Source: Sporopachydermia quercuum
Taxonomy: Eukaryota; Ascomycota; Sporopachydermiomycetes; Sporopachydermiales; Sporopachydermiaceae
Direction: 5' to 3'
DNA: 64,000 bases
Assembly: GCA_001599295.1 (NCBI GenBank)
Contig: BCGN01000006.1
Span: 372,001 to 436,000 of the forward strand
This document shows positions 11,524-23,245 of this stretch, in pieces; the stretch's first letter is position 1; the number at the start of each line of letters is the position of its first letter. The position numbers were made by a program, and so were the translations under genes. Below the pieces are notes generated by a model that searched no databases, was not told the DNA's origin, and saw only the letters and a list, made by a program, of their open reading frames with translations.

Positions 11524-14500
11524 ATGGCGTTGCACGAACGAATGCACCATTTACACCTCCCTGATGAAGGTGGGTTTTCTACCCCTAAGTCTGAGACTTA
11601 CTCTATCTCAAGCTCTAAAGACTTCAAGCATTCAAGATTTGAAGGTAAAGAAGATCAATTTGATCAAGTACTTGATGCTATTGATCATATTGGATTTATT
11701 CCTGAAAATCTAATTGAAATCGAAACCAGATGGTTTTATGAAAATCTAGGTATTGATGATTCATACTTTGCCAAAGAGTCGATTGAGAACATTGTGAACA
11801 ATATACATGCTCTCTATGCAGCTAAATTGTCCGCTTTTGCTAGAAAAGACTCGCACGACTTGAATATTCAATTACAAGATGAATCTGCAAATCATGCTTT
11901 CTATATCGATACATCAGTACCCGGTCAGTCAAACCTAGATGGCCCTCAATACGAAAAAGTTATTGATGCCAAGTACCTTAACAGCACTGAAAGTACAACT
12001 ATTGGTGGCTCCTCAAACGCCGTTTCTAATTCAAACTGCTATAGAGTAGAAACGTTTAGATCTCCTGTTGGTTCATTACAGATTCGATCGTCTTCTTCTT
12101 CGGTCAACGTTGATAGTTCAGTTGCAGAATCCAGACTCGAATCAACTACTACATCTGATACTAAGCTTCGGTGCTATTTTGTTTACAAGTGTGAGTTTCC
12201 TAATGATGGAATAGACATCAGCGAAATTGAAACTGATTTAGAAAAGATCTCTGATAGGTCATTCTGGGAATGTGCCAGTGATAATACTAAAGCCATTTAC
12301 CAACGTATTATGCATTTGGTTGTCAACAGAAATGGTCCTGTGATTGAATACTATGACATTCAAAACTCACGTGAAAAAAGACTTGTGATTGGTTATAAAA
12401 GAGGTACTACTTCTAATTTCTTTTCTGCTCTAAGTCATCTTTACCACTATTATGGTTTGACTTCCACTATGAAATATGTTGAACAGTTTGCTAATGGATT
12501 TACAATAATATCTATTTACTTGTCACCAGCACCAAGTAAAACCTCATCTGATCTAAAAGAATTAGAAACATTCAAGAACTATCCACCAATTGAAAACTCT
12601 ATTCATCAAGTCATAAAAGAGGCTTCATTGCTTTATTGTATTCCATCATCTAACTTTTCTGACTGGTTTGCCAGAGGAAAACTATCATTACAAGAAACTG
12701 TGTACACTCATTGTGCAGCAATCTTTGTTTCACATTTCCTTAACAGACTTGGTTCAGAATACTTTACATTGAAAGATCTATTAGATAGTAACAACACTTT
12801 ACATCAAGAAATATTGGAGAACTTGAAAAAGAGACTGAGATCAGAAACATTCACTAACGATTATATCATTACGTTAATTAACAGTCAGATCGATCTTGTT
12901 TCTCAGCTTTATCTTAATTTTGCCAACACTCATTATATTCAAACTAACCGTGAAAGTAGCAATGAGTTCTTACCAACATTGTCGTATCAAAGAATTCAAG
13001 AAGCCACTGCTTTGAATGAAATTGAGTTAGCTGAAAGGATCAAAAAAACAGTGAGCAACGAGCATGAGGCTTTAGTTTTCAATGCTATGTTGTCATTCAA
13101 TCGTCATATTGTGAAGACCAATTTTTACACTCCTACCAAGGTTGCTTTATCATTCCGCTTGGTTCCTGATTTCTTACCAGTGTTGGAGTATCCTCAAAAG
13201 CTTTACGGTATGTTTTTAGTTGTTGGACAAGAGTTTCGAGGCTTCCATCTAAGATTCAGAGATATTGCTCGTGGTGGTATTAGAATTGTCAAGAGTAGAT
13301 CCGTGGAATCATACCAGATAAACTTGCGATCTATGTTTGATGAAAATTATAACTTAGCCAACACTCAGCAAAGAAAGAATAAAGATATTCCTGAAGGTGG
13401 AAGCAAAGGTGTTATTTTGCTCAACGATGATCAACAAGACAAAGAAAGTATCTCTTTCATGAAGTATATTGATTCTATTTTGGACTTACTTCTCAAAGGT
13501 GATACACCAGGTATCAAAGATAGAATTATTGATCTTTATGGTAAAGATGAGATTCTTTTCATGGGTCCTGATGAAAACACAGCACATTTAGTTGATTGGG
13601 CAACTCTTCATGCAAGAAAGAGAAATGCTCCTTTCTGGAAATCATTCTTCACTGGTAAATCTCCTAAGCTGGGTGGTATCCCTCATGATGAGTATGGAAT
13701 GACTTCATTAAGTGTTCGTGAGTATGTTGAGGGCATTTACCGCAAACATAATATTGATCCAAATAAAATCAAGAAACTTCAAACCGGTGGTCCTGATGGT
13801 GATTTGGGCTCTAATGAAATATTATTATCCAATGAAACTTATGTTGGTATAGTGGATGGTTCCGGTGTATTGTATGATCCTGATGGAATCAATAAACACG
13901 AACTATTTAGATTGGCTCATGAAAGAAGAATGATCAGTAATTTCGACATATCATTGTTATCGAAGGATGGTTATAGAGTTTTAGTTGATGAAAAGAACGT
14001 TCAGTTGCCATCTGGCGAGATTGTTGCAAGCGGCACACAGTTTAGAAATGGATTCCACTTGAGAAATGATTTAGGTGAAGATATTCTGGTTCCATGTGGG
14101 GGAAGGCCTAATGCAATTGATATTAATAACGTTGATAATTTGATTGTTGATGAGAAATCAGTTGTGCCTTATATTGTGGAAGGTGCTAATCTGTTTATCA
14201 CACAAGCAGCTAAGCTTAGATTGGAGAATGCTGGTTGTGTTATTTATAAAGATGCATCAGCTAATAAAGGAGGGGTCACATCTTCTTCATTGGAAGTTTT
14301 GGCTTCGTTGGCTTTCGATGATGCAGGATTCTTTGAAAACATGTGTGTCAAGGATAATGGAAAGGGTGAAACTCAAACGGCCTTCCCTGCTTTCTACCGT
14401 GCCTATGTTGAGCAAGTTCAACAGATCATCAAAACTAATGCTAGATTAGAATTCAATGCTTTATGGAAAGAACACGAAAGAACAGGCAAGCCTAGAAGCA

Positions 14501-14796
14501 TTTTATCTGATGAGCTTTCTTATAAGATTAATGATTTATCTGATGAACTCCAAGAGTCCAACTTATGGGATGATGTTGAATTCCGTAACTTTATTCTTGG
14601 ATCTGCTCTCCCCAACTTGTTGGTTGAAAAGCTCACATTACCTGTGATACTTTCAAGAGTTCCTGAAAGTTACCTGAAAGCAATCTTCGGCTCTTACTTA
14701 GCTGGTAGATTTGTTTATACTATGGGTATAGAACCTGGTCAATTTGCTTTCTTTGAATATATGATGGAAAAGAAGAAAGAGATGGGAAAGTTTTAG
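11524..14796 (+). CDS. GDH2: NAD-specific glutamate dehydrogenase
   Basis: Oxidatively deaminates glutamate to 2-oxoglutarate and ammonium, the catabolic route for amino-acid nitrogen. Single exon, 1090 residues, against about 1092 in S. cerevisiae. The N-terminal half is the long fungal regulatory extension. The catalytic part shows RGGIRIVKSR, PEGGSKGVILL with Lys628, the dinucleotide-binding TGGPDGDLGSNE (754-765), and VEGANLFITQAAKLRLENAG followed by YKDASANKGGVTSSSLEVLA. The C-terminus VPESYLKAIFGSYLAGRFVY has a CTG codon at the Leu after SY. The first ATG has a good context and the N-terminus is complete, with no sign of an upstream exon. Confidence 0.96.
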   Translation: MALHERMHHLHLPDEGGFSTPKSETYSISSSKDFKHSRFEGKEDQFDQVLDAIDHIGFIPENLIEIETRWFYENLGIDDSYFAKESIENIVNNIHALYAAKLSAFARKDSHDLNIQLQDESANHAFYIDTSVPGQSNLDGPQYEKVIDAKYLNSTESTTIGGSSNAVSNSNCYRVETFRSPVGSLQIRSSSSSVNVDSSVAESRLESTTTSDTKLRCYFVYKCEFPNDGIDISEIETDLEKISDRSFWECASDNTKAIYQRIMHLVVNRNGPVIEYYDIQNSREKRLVIGYKRGTTSNFFSALSHLYHYYGLTSTMKYVEQFANGFTIISIYLSPAPSKTSSDLKELETFKNYPPIENSIHQVIKEASLLYCIPSSNFSDWFARGKLSLQETVYTHCAAIFVSHFLNRLGSEYFTLKDLLDSNNTLHQEILENLKKRLRSETFTNDYIITLINSQIDLVSQLYLNFANTHYIQTNRESSNEFLPTLSYQRIQEATALNEIELAERIKKTVSNEHEALVFNAMLSFNRHIVKTNFYTPTKVALSFRLVPDFLPVLEYPQKLYGMFLVVGQEFRGFHLRFRDIARGGIRIVKSRSVESYQINLRSMFDENYNLANTQQRKNKDIPEGGSKGVILLNDDQQDKESISFMKYIDSILDLLLKGDTPGIKDRIIDLYGKDEILFMGPDENTAHLVDWATLHARKRNAPFWKSFFTGKSPKLGGIPHDEYGMTSLSVREYVEGIYRKHNIDPNKIKKLQTGGPDGDLGSNEILLSNETYVGIVDGSGVLYDPDGINKHELFRLAHERRMISNFDISLLSKDGYRVLVDEKNVQLPSGEIVASGTQFRNGFHLRNDLGEDILVPCGGRPNAIDINNVDNLIVDEKSVVPYIVEGANLFITQAAKLRLENAGCVIYKDASANKGGVTSSSLEVLASLAFDDAGFFENMCVKDNGKGETQTAFPAFYRAYVEQVQQIIKTNARLEFNALWKEHERTGKPRSILSDELSYKINDLSDELQESNLWDDVEFRNFILGSALPNLLVEKLTLPVILSRVPESYLKAIFGSYLAGRFVYTMGIEPGQFAFFEYMMEKKKEMGKF

Positions 14797-16246
14797 AGTG
14801 TGATTACTATTGATGATACTATTAGATGATAGATAGTCAATGTATCTTTATGTAATATTTTTGTTGACATTGTTGTATTATATTATTAATAAATGTTGGG
14901 TTTTTTATTTCTGTTGAGCTTGCTATTTTATTTACTTGTTGAATATTTACTCTATTTGAGTAATCACTGTAGTTCAGTTATGCTTGAAAAGTATTTGATT
15001 AAATGTTCTTTGTTTGATACAAAGAAATCTTGTCATTTGTTCTGGAAGTAGGTTGTTACACACGCAGATATATATAATCGTGAGTCTGTCAATTATATCT
15101 ACAAAGTCTAAAATGAAAGTCTAAAATGACATATAACGTCTATTACGAAAGTTCAACAGCATCAATTAGCAGCAATTAAATGCTTGTATTTCTGCAAGAG
15201 ATGGTAGCAATAATCATCTCTCGACCTGAATGACAACCCGTTGATTCACATGTTGACTACAGATAGCTTCAGCACTATGAAACCACTGACTACTCAAATA
15301 AATCACAGTGTCGAAAAATCTATCAATATTAATTTTTGCAACGCCGTTAGTAATCAAACTGTGATAATAATTTTTTTATCTTATTAGACTGATATGTCAG
15401 AGCAACTTAAACCAGAAATTACGATTTATGTGTCATCCTGGTAGAATAATCAACTGGATCAATATTCCTTCCTTAATCCTCCCATCTCATCTCACATACC
15501 TTGCTGATCACCAACCGCATCAATACCTTTCGGCATACCAACCATATAATCAAATCACCCACTATAATAACACGGCTCCCATTCCACAATAATCTTTTTC
15601 TCACCTCCAAAACCAGAACCATAGATTTCCTTACTTCCTTCTCTAAAACTGAAACCGAACGATCACTTATTCATCTTCACCAGCTTTTGCAATCCTATTG
15701 TCTTTCTCCCTCCCCCTTTACCTTCCCTTATCGTCTTTCTGATGACATAATCATCCCAACCTCGCATTTATGAACCAGATACCACTAATCAACGCAATGT
15801 CTGCTGAAATGTTTAGTGGTTCGAATGCGACTTCTATTGCAAACGACGGGAAGGAGAGTAGCGGATGAATTTTATAGTAACAAGTCAAACCAGGGAAACC
15901 CTAGCTCTATTTATCTACTTTGTTCTTCTTTCTTTCAATCTGAGGCTTAGATTTCGCCTTTGTGTTTATATTCAAATCCCATCCATCTTATCATATGTAT
16001 CGTATCTATGTAACATGTGTATGTTTCAATGGCAAATACACAAGTATACCTATACATATAGATAGATATTTCCGGAAGCTTATTATGATAGTTTAATAAG
16101 CAAAAGGAATATAAGATATACCAGCAGGGTGCATAAATTCATAAGGGTAAAATATTCCCCAGACAAAGAAGCTGCAACGCCAGGCAACAAAACAAAACAC
16201 AACACAGACAAACAGAGAGCCCTGCAATTCAACCTTATAGTCAAAA
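14797..16246. other. intergenic region between GDH2 and ATG2
   Basis: About 1.4 kb. GDH2 polyadenylation-type sequences occur near 14880-14900. A closed 32-codon frame (15770-15868) lies upstream of ATG2 (separate entry). The open frame at 15501-15773 has the low-complexity composition of chance frames. Nothing else recognisable. Confidence 0.55.
15770..15868 (+). other. possible upstream ORF of ATG2, 32 codons
   Basis: Starts ATGAACCAG and ends TGA 378 nt before the ATG2 start. The peptide contains MSAEMFSGSNATSIANDG. It would act as a uORF only if the ATG2 transcript begins left of it, which cannot be told here. Other short frames occur in the same leader. Confidence 0.25.
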
Positions 16247-19200
16247 ATGGCGTCCAAATGGATGCCTCAAAATATTCAAAAGCGTTTATCGCTTTACATT
16301 TTATCTCAACTAGCTGTCTTTTCATCAATAGATTTATCAAACATATCATTATCATTAGGTACATCAAGCCACATAGCCTTACATTCTGTTGAACTAGATA
16401 CTGAAAAGCTACATCTTCCTGGGTTTTTCTTTAGAAATGGTACCATTGGAACTTTAGAAGTAGATCTGGTTGTTTCTAATGTTCAATTGAAGGCTCAAGG
16501 AATAGATTTGGTACTAGCACCAGATCCTGAGATAATATCACGTATGAGAGACGAAGAAGAGGATTTCAAAGCAACAATAGCTAAGCGAACGGCAGATCTT
16601 GCTAATAGTATAATGATGTCGGAAGATGAATATTTACATATGTCTCAGTCTATTATACTTGGTGAGTCTACCGACCTCTCTGCAGCTGATGTCGATATTG
16701 ATACTGAAGCTGATGATAATAATAATAATAATACTAGTAAAGGCATAATGAGTTCAGTGTTTCACAAGGCAGTTGATATGGCATTGGCAAGGCTGAACAT
16801 TGAAATAAAAGACATCAGGATAAAATTAATAGTAGATGATATGGTGATCGATGTGAATATCCCGCAGGTTTTATTCTGGGTGAAGAATGGAGAAAAGAAC
16901 GTGCAAATCGAAGGAGTGGAAGTTGTGTTGGTGGAGCCGAAACGGAAGGAAAATATAAGTTCAGAAGACGGACGGGAAGAGAAGAAAGGTTCAGAAGACA
17001 AACCATTGGAGGCTGAAGGAGATACAGGGACAGAGTTACCAACACAAGGCAAAGATACCACCGAAGCAATCGAACTGTCGGAAGCCGGCTCCGACTCTGA
17101 AGTTGATTCCGATTCCGGTTCCAATTCCAATTCTGGTTCCGACTCTGACTCGGAATCTGACTATGAAGGTTCAAAAATGATGCAAGCCAGCATGATGCTA
17201 TCACATGACGAAAAATCTATTTATATGAGTGCTATTTCGTCGGCTTTACTACCGAACTCGCAAAAGGATAACTCACTATTCACCCCATTAGGAACTGTTG
17301 CCGAAGATTCGGAAGATTCACCTAATGAGAACTTAAAACTTCCCGATTTAGCACCAAACATAAATTATACGGAGTTTCCGAGAATAGCACATATAAACAA
17401 AGTCAAAGTTGTATTTCCAGAACGGAAAAGAAATCTTAATACATTGGAAGCGGAAGCGGAAGTTCAGAAAGCTGACATTTTCGTTGACAATATAACCATA
17501 TCAACGGTAGATCTTCCCCCAATTATAGTTTCGGTATTGCAATGGCTAGAGCGGAATAAACCGGAACACAGGAAAAGAAGAGTCACAGACCTTAATTATC
17601 GGAAATCAATCGGTCAGCCAATCGGTAAAATTCGGAGGAGTAATCATTCCGATGTCTCATTACAGTGGAAAGAGAAAAGAACAAGCACAGGTAGCTTATC
17701 ACCAGCAAAGAATACATCGACAGACCCTTCTGCAGCCACCGGAACGCCGCTGGAGTTCTCAATAGGCATTTTCAATGTGGCACAACTTGAAATAAGCTTG
17801 AATGAGCCACTGCTACCTAAAGGCCTATTCGGGAAATGTAGAGAGAATCATAATCCGATTAGGATAACAGCATCCCAATTTAGTTCTACACAGACTAAAT
17901 CGGGACTGATATTTGGAACCTTGAATTCATTAAGCATACCCCGTACCGGCAACATTAATCCTAATTCGCAAGTCTCCAAACCGCTTTTGAAGTTTAAGTC
18001 CAATGATTCACAACAGCCAGATATTAAGTTTGAGATACTGAAATCCGAGAAAACCGACTCCCCTACTGAAATTACTGTTCTATTTCCTAACCAGGCAACT
18101 CTTTCTATCTCCAACGCCGACATAGTTTCCATTATTTCTGCTTTATATCCCTTTAGAAATGTTATTCCCGAATCGGCTATCACTCATTCCAAACGGACAT
18201 CAGGTTCAGGAGATATGCAGCCAGTTACCTCCGAAGATATTATGACTTCTTGCAAATTCACCCTACAAACGGCTTCTTGGAACGCTAGTTATCTCGGAGA
18301 TAATCCTAATAGAATCGGTGTCGAAATTATAATTTACCCCATTGCCTTCACGTCAGGGAATAAGGTTATAGAATGCGATAAAGTTCTAATTTCGCTTAAT
18401 CATGGAAATATGCGAATCTTAAGTGACTTCTCGGAGATATTCATTTCTCTTTTGGGTAAAAGCAACATTGTTTCCTTACATGATACTGGAGGTGCCCTGA
18501 AAGAGTACACTAGCGATTGGCGGGTTGAGGTTAAAACCGGTGGACTTCAAGCAGATTTAATTGGAATTGAAGCGGTACAACGGGAAATAGAGTTGATTTC
18601 ATCCGAGATTAGTCGAGATTTGCGAACAGTTCGGACTCATAAAATAGTACGGAACAAACCGGAAAAAATTACAGGTCTCGGAAGTACTCGGAAAAATAGA
18701 GTGCAACTGTCTAGCACTATAATGTTGGCATCTAACAGTTATTCCGTTATACAGTCGCTCGGATCGGTATTTGTTAACGAATTTAAATTTTCGGTAAATA
18801 CTGGAGAGGATCTCGGAACATTAGAGGGAAATTTTACCGCATTCTCGGCTTTGTTGCTTCAAGACACCGCTTATTTATTAGCTGTGCATGAAATAAATCT
18901 AAATAGAGTATACTCAGATACTACAAACCCATCGAAAGTGGGTGTGGTTCATACGGAAGAGATAGTTTCTCGTTATAAAGACGTTGGTGCTTCTTCAATT
19001 CCGATGTGTACGGTAGAATTAGGAAGTGAAGAGAACAATAAGGTTAAGCTCAGCAACGGCTTATTCACCTTTTATGGTAACTGGTTCCTTCTGGCAGACA
19101 AATTGTCGTCAATTGGGAATAATTCTGAACCACAAATACCCTCAAACACATCTATTACATCCACAAATAATAAACTTAACCTCAGCATAGAAGCTTGCGG

Positions 19201-21718
19201 TATAAACATTGTTCCGAGCGCATTGAACTGCACTCTACAATTATTTATAGAAGACGCTTCGGCACAAACTCTAACTACTTGTTCCGAAAATCACATAAAA
19301 TTTCTGATGCGGCAAGGTTTACTATTTCTTTCTGATAATAGTAAACGCAAAGAAGGTTCAAGCTCAGGAATCAACCTCAATGCTTCCTTCACCAGATGGA
19401 GTCGGCATCATCATTTCCCATCTAGAGAATTCGTTCCCATTGGCAAACTTTACTCGATGAACTCTCTATTCAAGAAGAAAGGGTCCGATCTGCTAGACCT
19501 TAGCTTATCCATAAACAGGTTAGTCTTGAATCTGTGTGCCGATTCGGCATTTACTTTAGTACAATTGCTAGGAGATATAAAACCAGAGTTAGCCGAGGAT
19601 CTAGAACGGAAGTTTCGAGTTCGAATACCCAAACTGGAAGTGTTTGCCGATATTGAGGAAAACCAATTTACTGAGCGAAGTATACCCGAAACAGGTTCCG
19701 ACTCTAGCCGAAGTAGTAGTAATAATGGAGAGCAGTCATTGGGTTTAAGTTCCGGCAACTCTGTTTTAGGATCAGAAGTTGGCGAGTCGGGAGAACGAAT
19801 CACCGAATTCGGCAACATATCAGTACAAGAAGACTATTTAGCCATTAGCCAGGAAACACCTCTTGAAATTGAGCCGAATTTGGACTTTACTGTGTCCATA
19901 GCTCAAGTGCAATGCCAGTTATGGGACGGATACGATTGGGAGAAAACCCGGCAAACAATATCAGAATCTATAAAGAGAGTTGCTGAGAAAGCAACAGGTA
20001 CAACGGAAATAATAACGGAGCCCTCGGATCCCTTGGATGAAAATGATGTGGAAACTAACGGAGATGATTCATCTCCAGTGGCTCAGGAGGCTTTGTTTGG
20101 GGGCTCAATGAAACTTGCTATGCAGAAAGGAGATAATGAAGAAAACTTCATAGCGGCAATCACAGAGAATCTACAAATGCCCAGTTCGGATTCTGATGGT
20201 CCTTATCAAGAAAGATTCGACTCCAATCTAGCGAATCTGGAGCGGTCCAGGAAACATAAAGTTCTTATCAACATGTCCGATATCAACATCTCTGGTAACA
20301 CATTTTCTCCGATTTCCAGTGAGGACCCCGACATTCCGGAAACTATAGCGGACATATCGTTAGAAATTGAGAACGTGGAGGTCATTGATAACGTTCCGAC
20401 TTCTGCTTGGCACAAGTTTTTAACATTCAACCGAAATTTTGGAGAAAGAGCCATCGGAGATCAAATGTTCCGCTTCCGAAGTATCATTTTCAAGCCGAAT
20501 AAGTCACTTACAGCAACAGAAATGTCCATAATCGGTTCCGTGTTGCCATTAAGATTACATGTAGATCAGGATACATTAGAGTTTTTAGCGAGGTTCGGAG
20601 AATTCCGGGATCCTAGAATGGAAAAGTCCGATAAATCTGAACCATTTATTGCTAAATTTGAACTGCAAGCTGTCCCTATCTGCTTAGATTATAAGCCCAA
20701 AAAGGTAGATTACCGAGGTATCCGGTCTGGTCATACAACGGAGCTTATGAACTTCTTTGTATTGGATGAAGCACAAATGGTACTAAGAGACATCCTTCTT
20801 TATGGAATCACCGGATTTTCTCGGCTAGGCCGAGAATTGCATGCTGTTTGGCTACCGGATATCCGAACCCGACAATTAGGACCGGTTCTAGCCGGAGTAG
20901 CCCCAGTTAAATCGTTAGTTCGGCTAGGAGTTGGAGTCAAAGATCTCGTAGCTGTTCCGGTAAAAGAGTATCAAAAAGACGGAAGAATTATACGAAGTCT
21001 TGGAGTTGGAGCAAGTACGTTCACTCGAAATACTAGCAAAGAGTTATTTCGACTCGGAGCTAAGCTTGCTGCGGGGACGCAATCGGTTTTAGAAACAGCC
21101 GAGGAAGCTTTGGGCGGAGAAGGATCAAAGTTTCGAGTTCGAGAAGTTTATCCTAGTCGGTTGTCGGATAATCCCGAAGTAACAATACGACAAACACGGC
21201 AATCTAGGGAACCTGGGAGCTCTCGCAACCTTATTAGTTCAGGGCGAACAAATTACTATGATGACACCGATCCGGATATCTCCGGCTTAACTATCGCATC
21301 GGATACAACAGCCTGGACAGGGAAATCAAGAGAAAGTACAAATAATCAAACAAGGAACTATTCCGGAGACTACAACAACCAAGCCACAAGCCCCACGGCC
21401 TCAAGAGATGAGACCCAGAAAGTAGTGAGTTTATATGCTAAGCCACCAGAAACTTTTGTAGATGGCTTGAAAGAAGCTTACGGTAGCTTTGGTAAGAACC
21501 TAACAGTGGCTAAAACCGCCTTTTACGGAATAAGCTCAGAAGCTTCCGAAAGAGGTAATGCTCGGGGCGCAGCAATAGCAGTGGCTAAGGCTGCTCCTAT
21601 CGCTGTAATCAGGCCTTTAATTGGTGCTACAGAAGCCCTTTCCAAAACATTCTTAGGCGCTACTTCACAGTTAGATCCAGATGAATCTAAGAATGCTGCT
21701 GAAAAGTATAAACCTTGA
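16247..21718 (+). CDS. ATG2: autophagy lipid-transfer protein Atg2
   Basis: Rod-shaped lipid-transfer protein that works with Atg18 and Atg9 to feed phospholipid from ER to the growing phagophore. Single exon, 1823 residues. The chorein-type N-terminus is intact (WMPQNIQKRLSLYILSQLAV, then LHLPGFFFRNGTIGTLEVDL). Residues about 280-305 are an acidic Asp/Ser repeat. The C-terminal Atg2 region near residues 1495-1605 is well conserved (ELMNFFVLDEAQMVLRDILL, VAPVKSLVRLGVGVKDLV, VPVKEYQKDGRIIRSLGVGA). The last 60 residues are Ala-rich helices (GAAIAVAKAAPIAVIRPLIG). The gene is noticeably rich in CpG-containing codons (CGG, TCG, CCG, ACG, GCG) compared with neighbours such as GDH2. Confidence 0.95.
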   Translation: MASKWMPQNIQKRLSLYILSQLAVFSSIDLSNISLSLGTSSHIALHSVELDTEKLHLPGFFFRNGTIGTLEVDLVVSNVQLKAQGIDLVLAPDPEIISRMRDEEEDFKATIAKRTADLANSIMMSEDEYLHMSQSIILGESTDLSAADVDIDTEADDNNNNNTSKGIMSSVFHKAVDMALARLNIEIKDIRIKLIVDDMVIDVNIPQVLFWVKNGEKNVQIEGVEVVLVEPKRKENISSEDGREEKKGSEDKPLEAEGDTGTELPTQGKDTTEAIELSEAGSDSEVDSDSGSNSNSGSDSDSESDYEGSKMMQASMMLSHDEKSIYMSAISSALLPNSQKDNSLFTPLGTVAEDSEDSPNENLKLPDLAPNINYTEFPRIAHINKVKVVFPERKRNLNTLEAEAEVQKADIFVDNITISTVDLPPIIVSVLQWLERNKPEHRKRRVTDLNYRKSIGQPIGKIRRSNHSDVSLQWKEKRTSTGSLSPAKNTSTDPSAATGTPLEFSIGIFNVAQLEISLNEPLLPKGLFGKCRENHNPIRITASQFSSTQTKSGLIFGTLNSLSIPRTGNINPNSQVSKPLLKFKSNDSQQPDIKFEILKSEKTDSPTEITVLFPNQATLSISNADIVSIISALYPFRNVIPESAITHSKRTSGSGDMQPVTSEDIMTSCKFTLQTASWNASYLGDNPNRIGVEIIIYPIAFTSGNKVIECDKVLISLNHGNMRILSDFSEIFISLLGKSNIVSLHDTGGALKEYTSDWRVEVKTGGLQADLIGIEAVQREIELISSEISRDLRTVRTHKIVRNKPEKITGLGSTRKNRVQLSSTIMLASNSYSVIQSLGSVFVNEFKFSVNTGEDLGTLEGNFTAFSALLLQDTAYLLAVHEINLNRVYSDTTNPSKVGVVHTEEIVSRYKDVGASSIPMCTVELGSEENNKVKLSNGLFTFYGNWFLLADKLSSIGNNSEPQIPSNTSITSTNNKLNLSIEACGINIVPSALNCTLQLFIEDASAQTLTTCSENHIKFLMRQGLLFLSDNSKRKEGSSSGINLNASFTRWSRHHHFPSREFVPIGKLYSMNSLFKKKGSDLLDLSLSINRLVLNLCADSAFTLVQLLGDIKPELAEDLERKFRVRIPKLEVFADIEENQFTERSIPETGSDSSRSSSNNGEQSLGLSSGNSVLGSEVGESGERITEFGNISVQEDYLAISQETPLEIEPNLDFTVSIAQVQCQLWDGYDWEKTRQTISESIKRVAEKATGTTEIITEPSDPLDENDVETNGDDSSPVAQEALFGGSMKLAMQKGDNEENFIAAITENLQMPSSDSDGPYQERFDSNLANLERSRKHKVLINMSDINISGNTFSPISSEDPDIPETIADISLEIENVEVIDNVPTSAWHKFLTFNRNFGERAIGDQMFRFRSIIFKPNKSLTATEMSIIGSVLPLRLHVDQDTLEFLARFGEFRDPRMEKSDKSEPFIAKFELQAVPICLDYKPKKVDYRGIRSGHTTELMNFFVLDEAQMVLRDILLYGITGFSRLGRELHAVWLPDIRTRQLGPVLAGVAPVKSLVRLGVGVKDLVAVPVKEYQKDGRIIRSLGVGASTFTRNTSKELFRLGAKLAAGTQSVLETAEEALGGEGSKFRVREVYPSRLSDNPEVTIRQTRQSREPGSSRNLISSGRTNYYDDTDPDISGLTIASDTTAWTGKSRESTNNQTRNYSGDYNNQATSPTASRDETQKVVSLYAKPPETFVDGLKEAYGSFGKNLTVAKTAFYGISSEASERGNARGAAIAVAKAAPIAVIRPLIGATEALSKTFLGATSQLDPDESKNAAEKYKP

Positions 21719-23245
21719 TATGATGGTTGTTTATATTGGTGTTGAGGCAAAAATGATATTTGGGAAGAAACTGAAGTTTTAAAAATAATAATTCTATCGC
21801 ATTGATTCCCTATAGTTGTTGAGCTAAACTGCTGAAAACAAAGTATCATATTGTAATACATTCATTACACTATATATAATATAATAAATTTATCTTCAAT
21901 AAACTATATCAAGTTGCTACGTGACCATTCATATATCTTCTTCTACAGCAAGAGCTAATAGGAATCAAAGCACCAAAATACGTAGTTTCTCTACCGCTGA
22001 ATTGATGGTAGATCCCATTAGAAAAGAGATGAAAAAAATGTAAGAGTGTTCATTTCATTATTTTTTGAAAACAGCTGATCATCTATTTGAATATATATAT
22101 TATCAGAAGTAAACCTTAATAGGTTGATTCATCAGGATTTTGTAGAATTATAACAAGAATCATGAATAATTTTGAATAATTATCAACATAATAATACATA
22201 AGTGAATCAGCGGAGTATTTAAATACACCTTATATGTATATTTGCACGCAGCAAGAACATGACAACTATAAGCCAGGATTAGCCAAAGATTTTCCCTTGG
22301 TGAATAAATAATGACTTTTTTATGGATATGATATTGATATGATAATTAAACACTACAACTTCATAAGTAGTTATACAATATTAGTGCTGAGTCAATTAAA
22401 TCTGATAAACGGTTTTATTAGTTTTTGCTTGTTATATTATCTGTATTTATAGCCTGTGCTAATGCTGGAATAATAGTTACAGGAGACTACTTACTAGTTA
22501 CTAGTTATGGAACGTAAGAGCTATAGGAACCTTCAGATATNTCATTAATACACCTTATTTTGAATTTCACCAATGTTTTTCTTAGAACGTCTGCTACTAT
22601 CCATACAAATGCTACTGTTTTGAAAGTGGAGTACTGATTGAGAACTACTGGAGAAAGAAGCAGTGGTAAGGTTTCTAAGAACGTAGTTTCAAAAATCATA
22701 ATTATGGGAAAATGGAAATAGATTGCAATAAAATTAGGAGTTAAATGGTTCATGAGGAAAATTAATGTTAACTGGCAATAAGACAAATGACAGGATCTTC
22801 AATATATTTTGGCCAATCCACAGGGTTGTCTCAATAGCTATGACATTATCATTAAACCATACGTCTACTATTATTCATCTATTGTAATCAAACTTACAAT
22901 TCCATTAAATTATTACCCATAAATCAGCTAAATCAACTGAATCAAACCGGATCGTAGTTTTATCAAGTTTGAAATATAAACCAACTGAGTTCCAAATAGC
23001 AAATAAAGGCGTCATATATATGAAATACCAAACCAAACACTTATCAATACTCACTGATCATCAACATCAGTATCAGCCTCACACCGCAAGAGAAATATAG
23101 TTATTCTTATTAATTTCTGAGTTATCGTCGTTTGAACTTAATGCCTGTCATTCTCACACTCAAGCAACTACAAGCTTAATTAACTATACGCAATTCACTT
23201 TCCAATCCATAGCGAGTAATTCACAACTAGCAACTAACAAACAGC
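21719..23245. other. intergenic region between convergent ATG2 and RHB1
   Basis: About 1.5 kb, AT-rich, no supported gene. An open frame at 22505-22786 on the minus strand looks like chance. One undetermined base near 22541. Confidence 0.55.
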
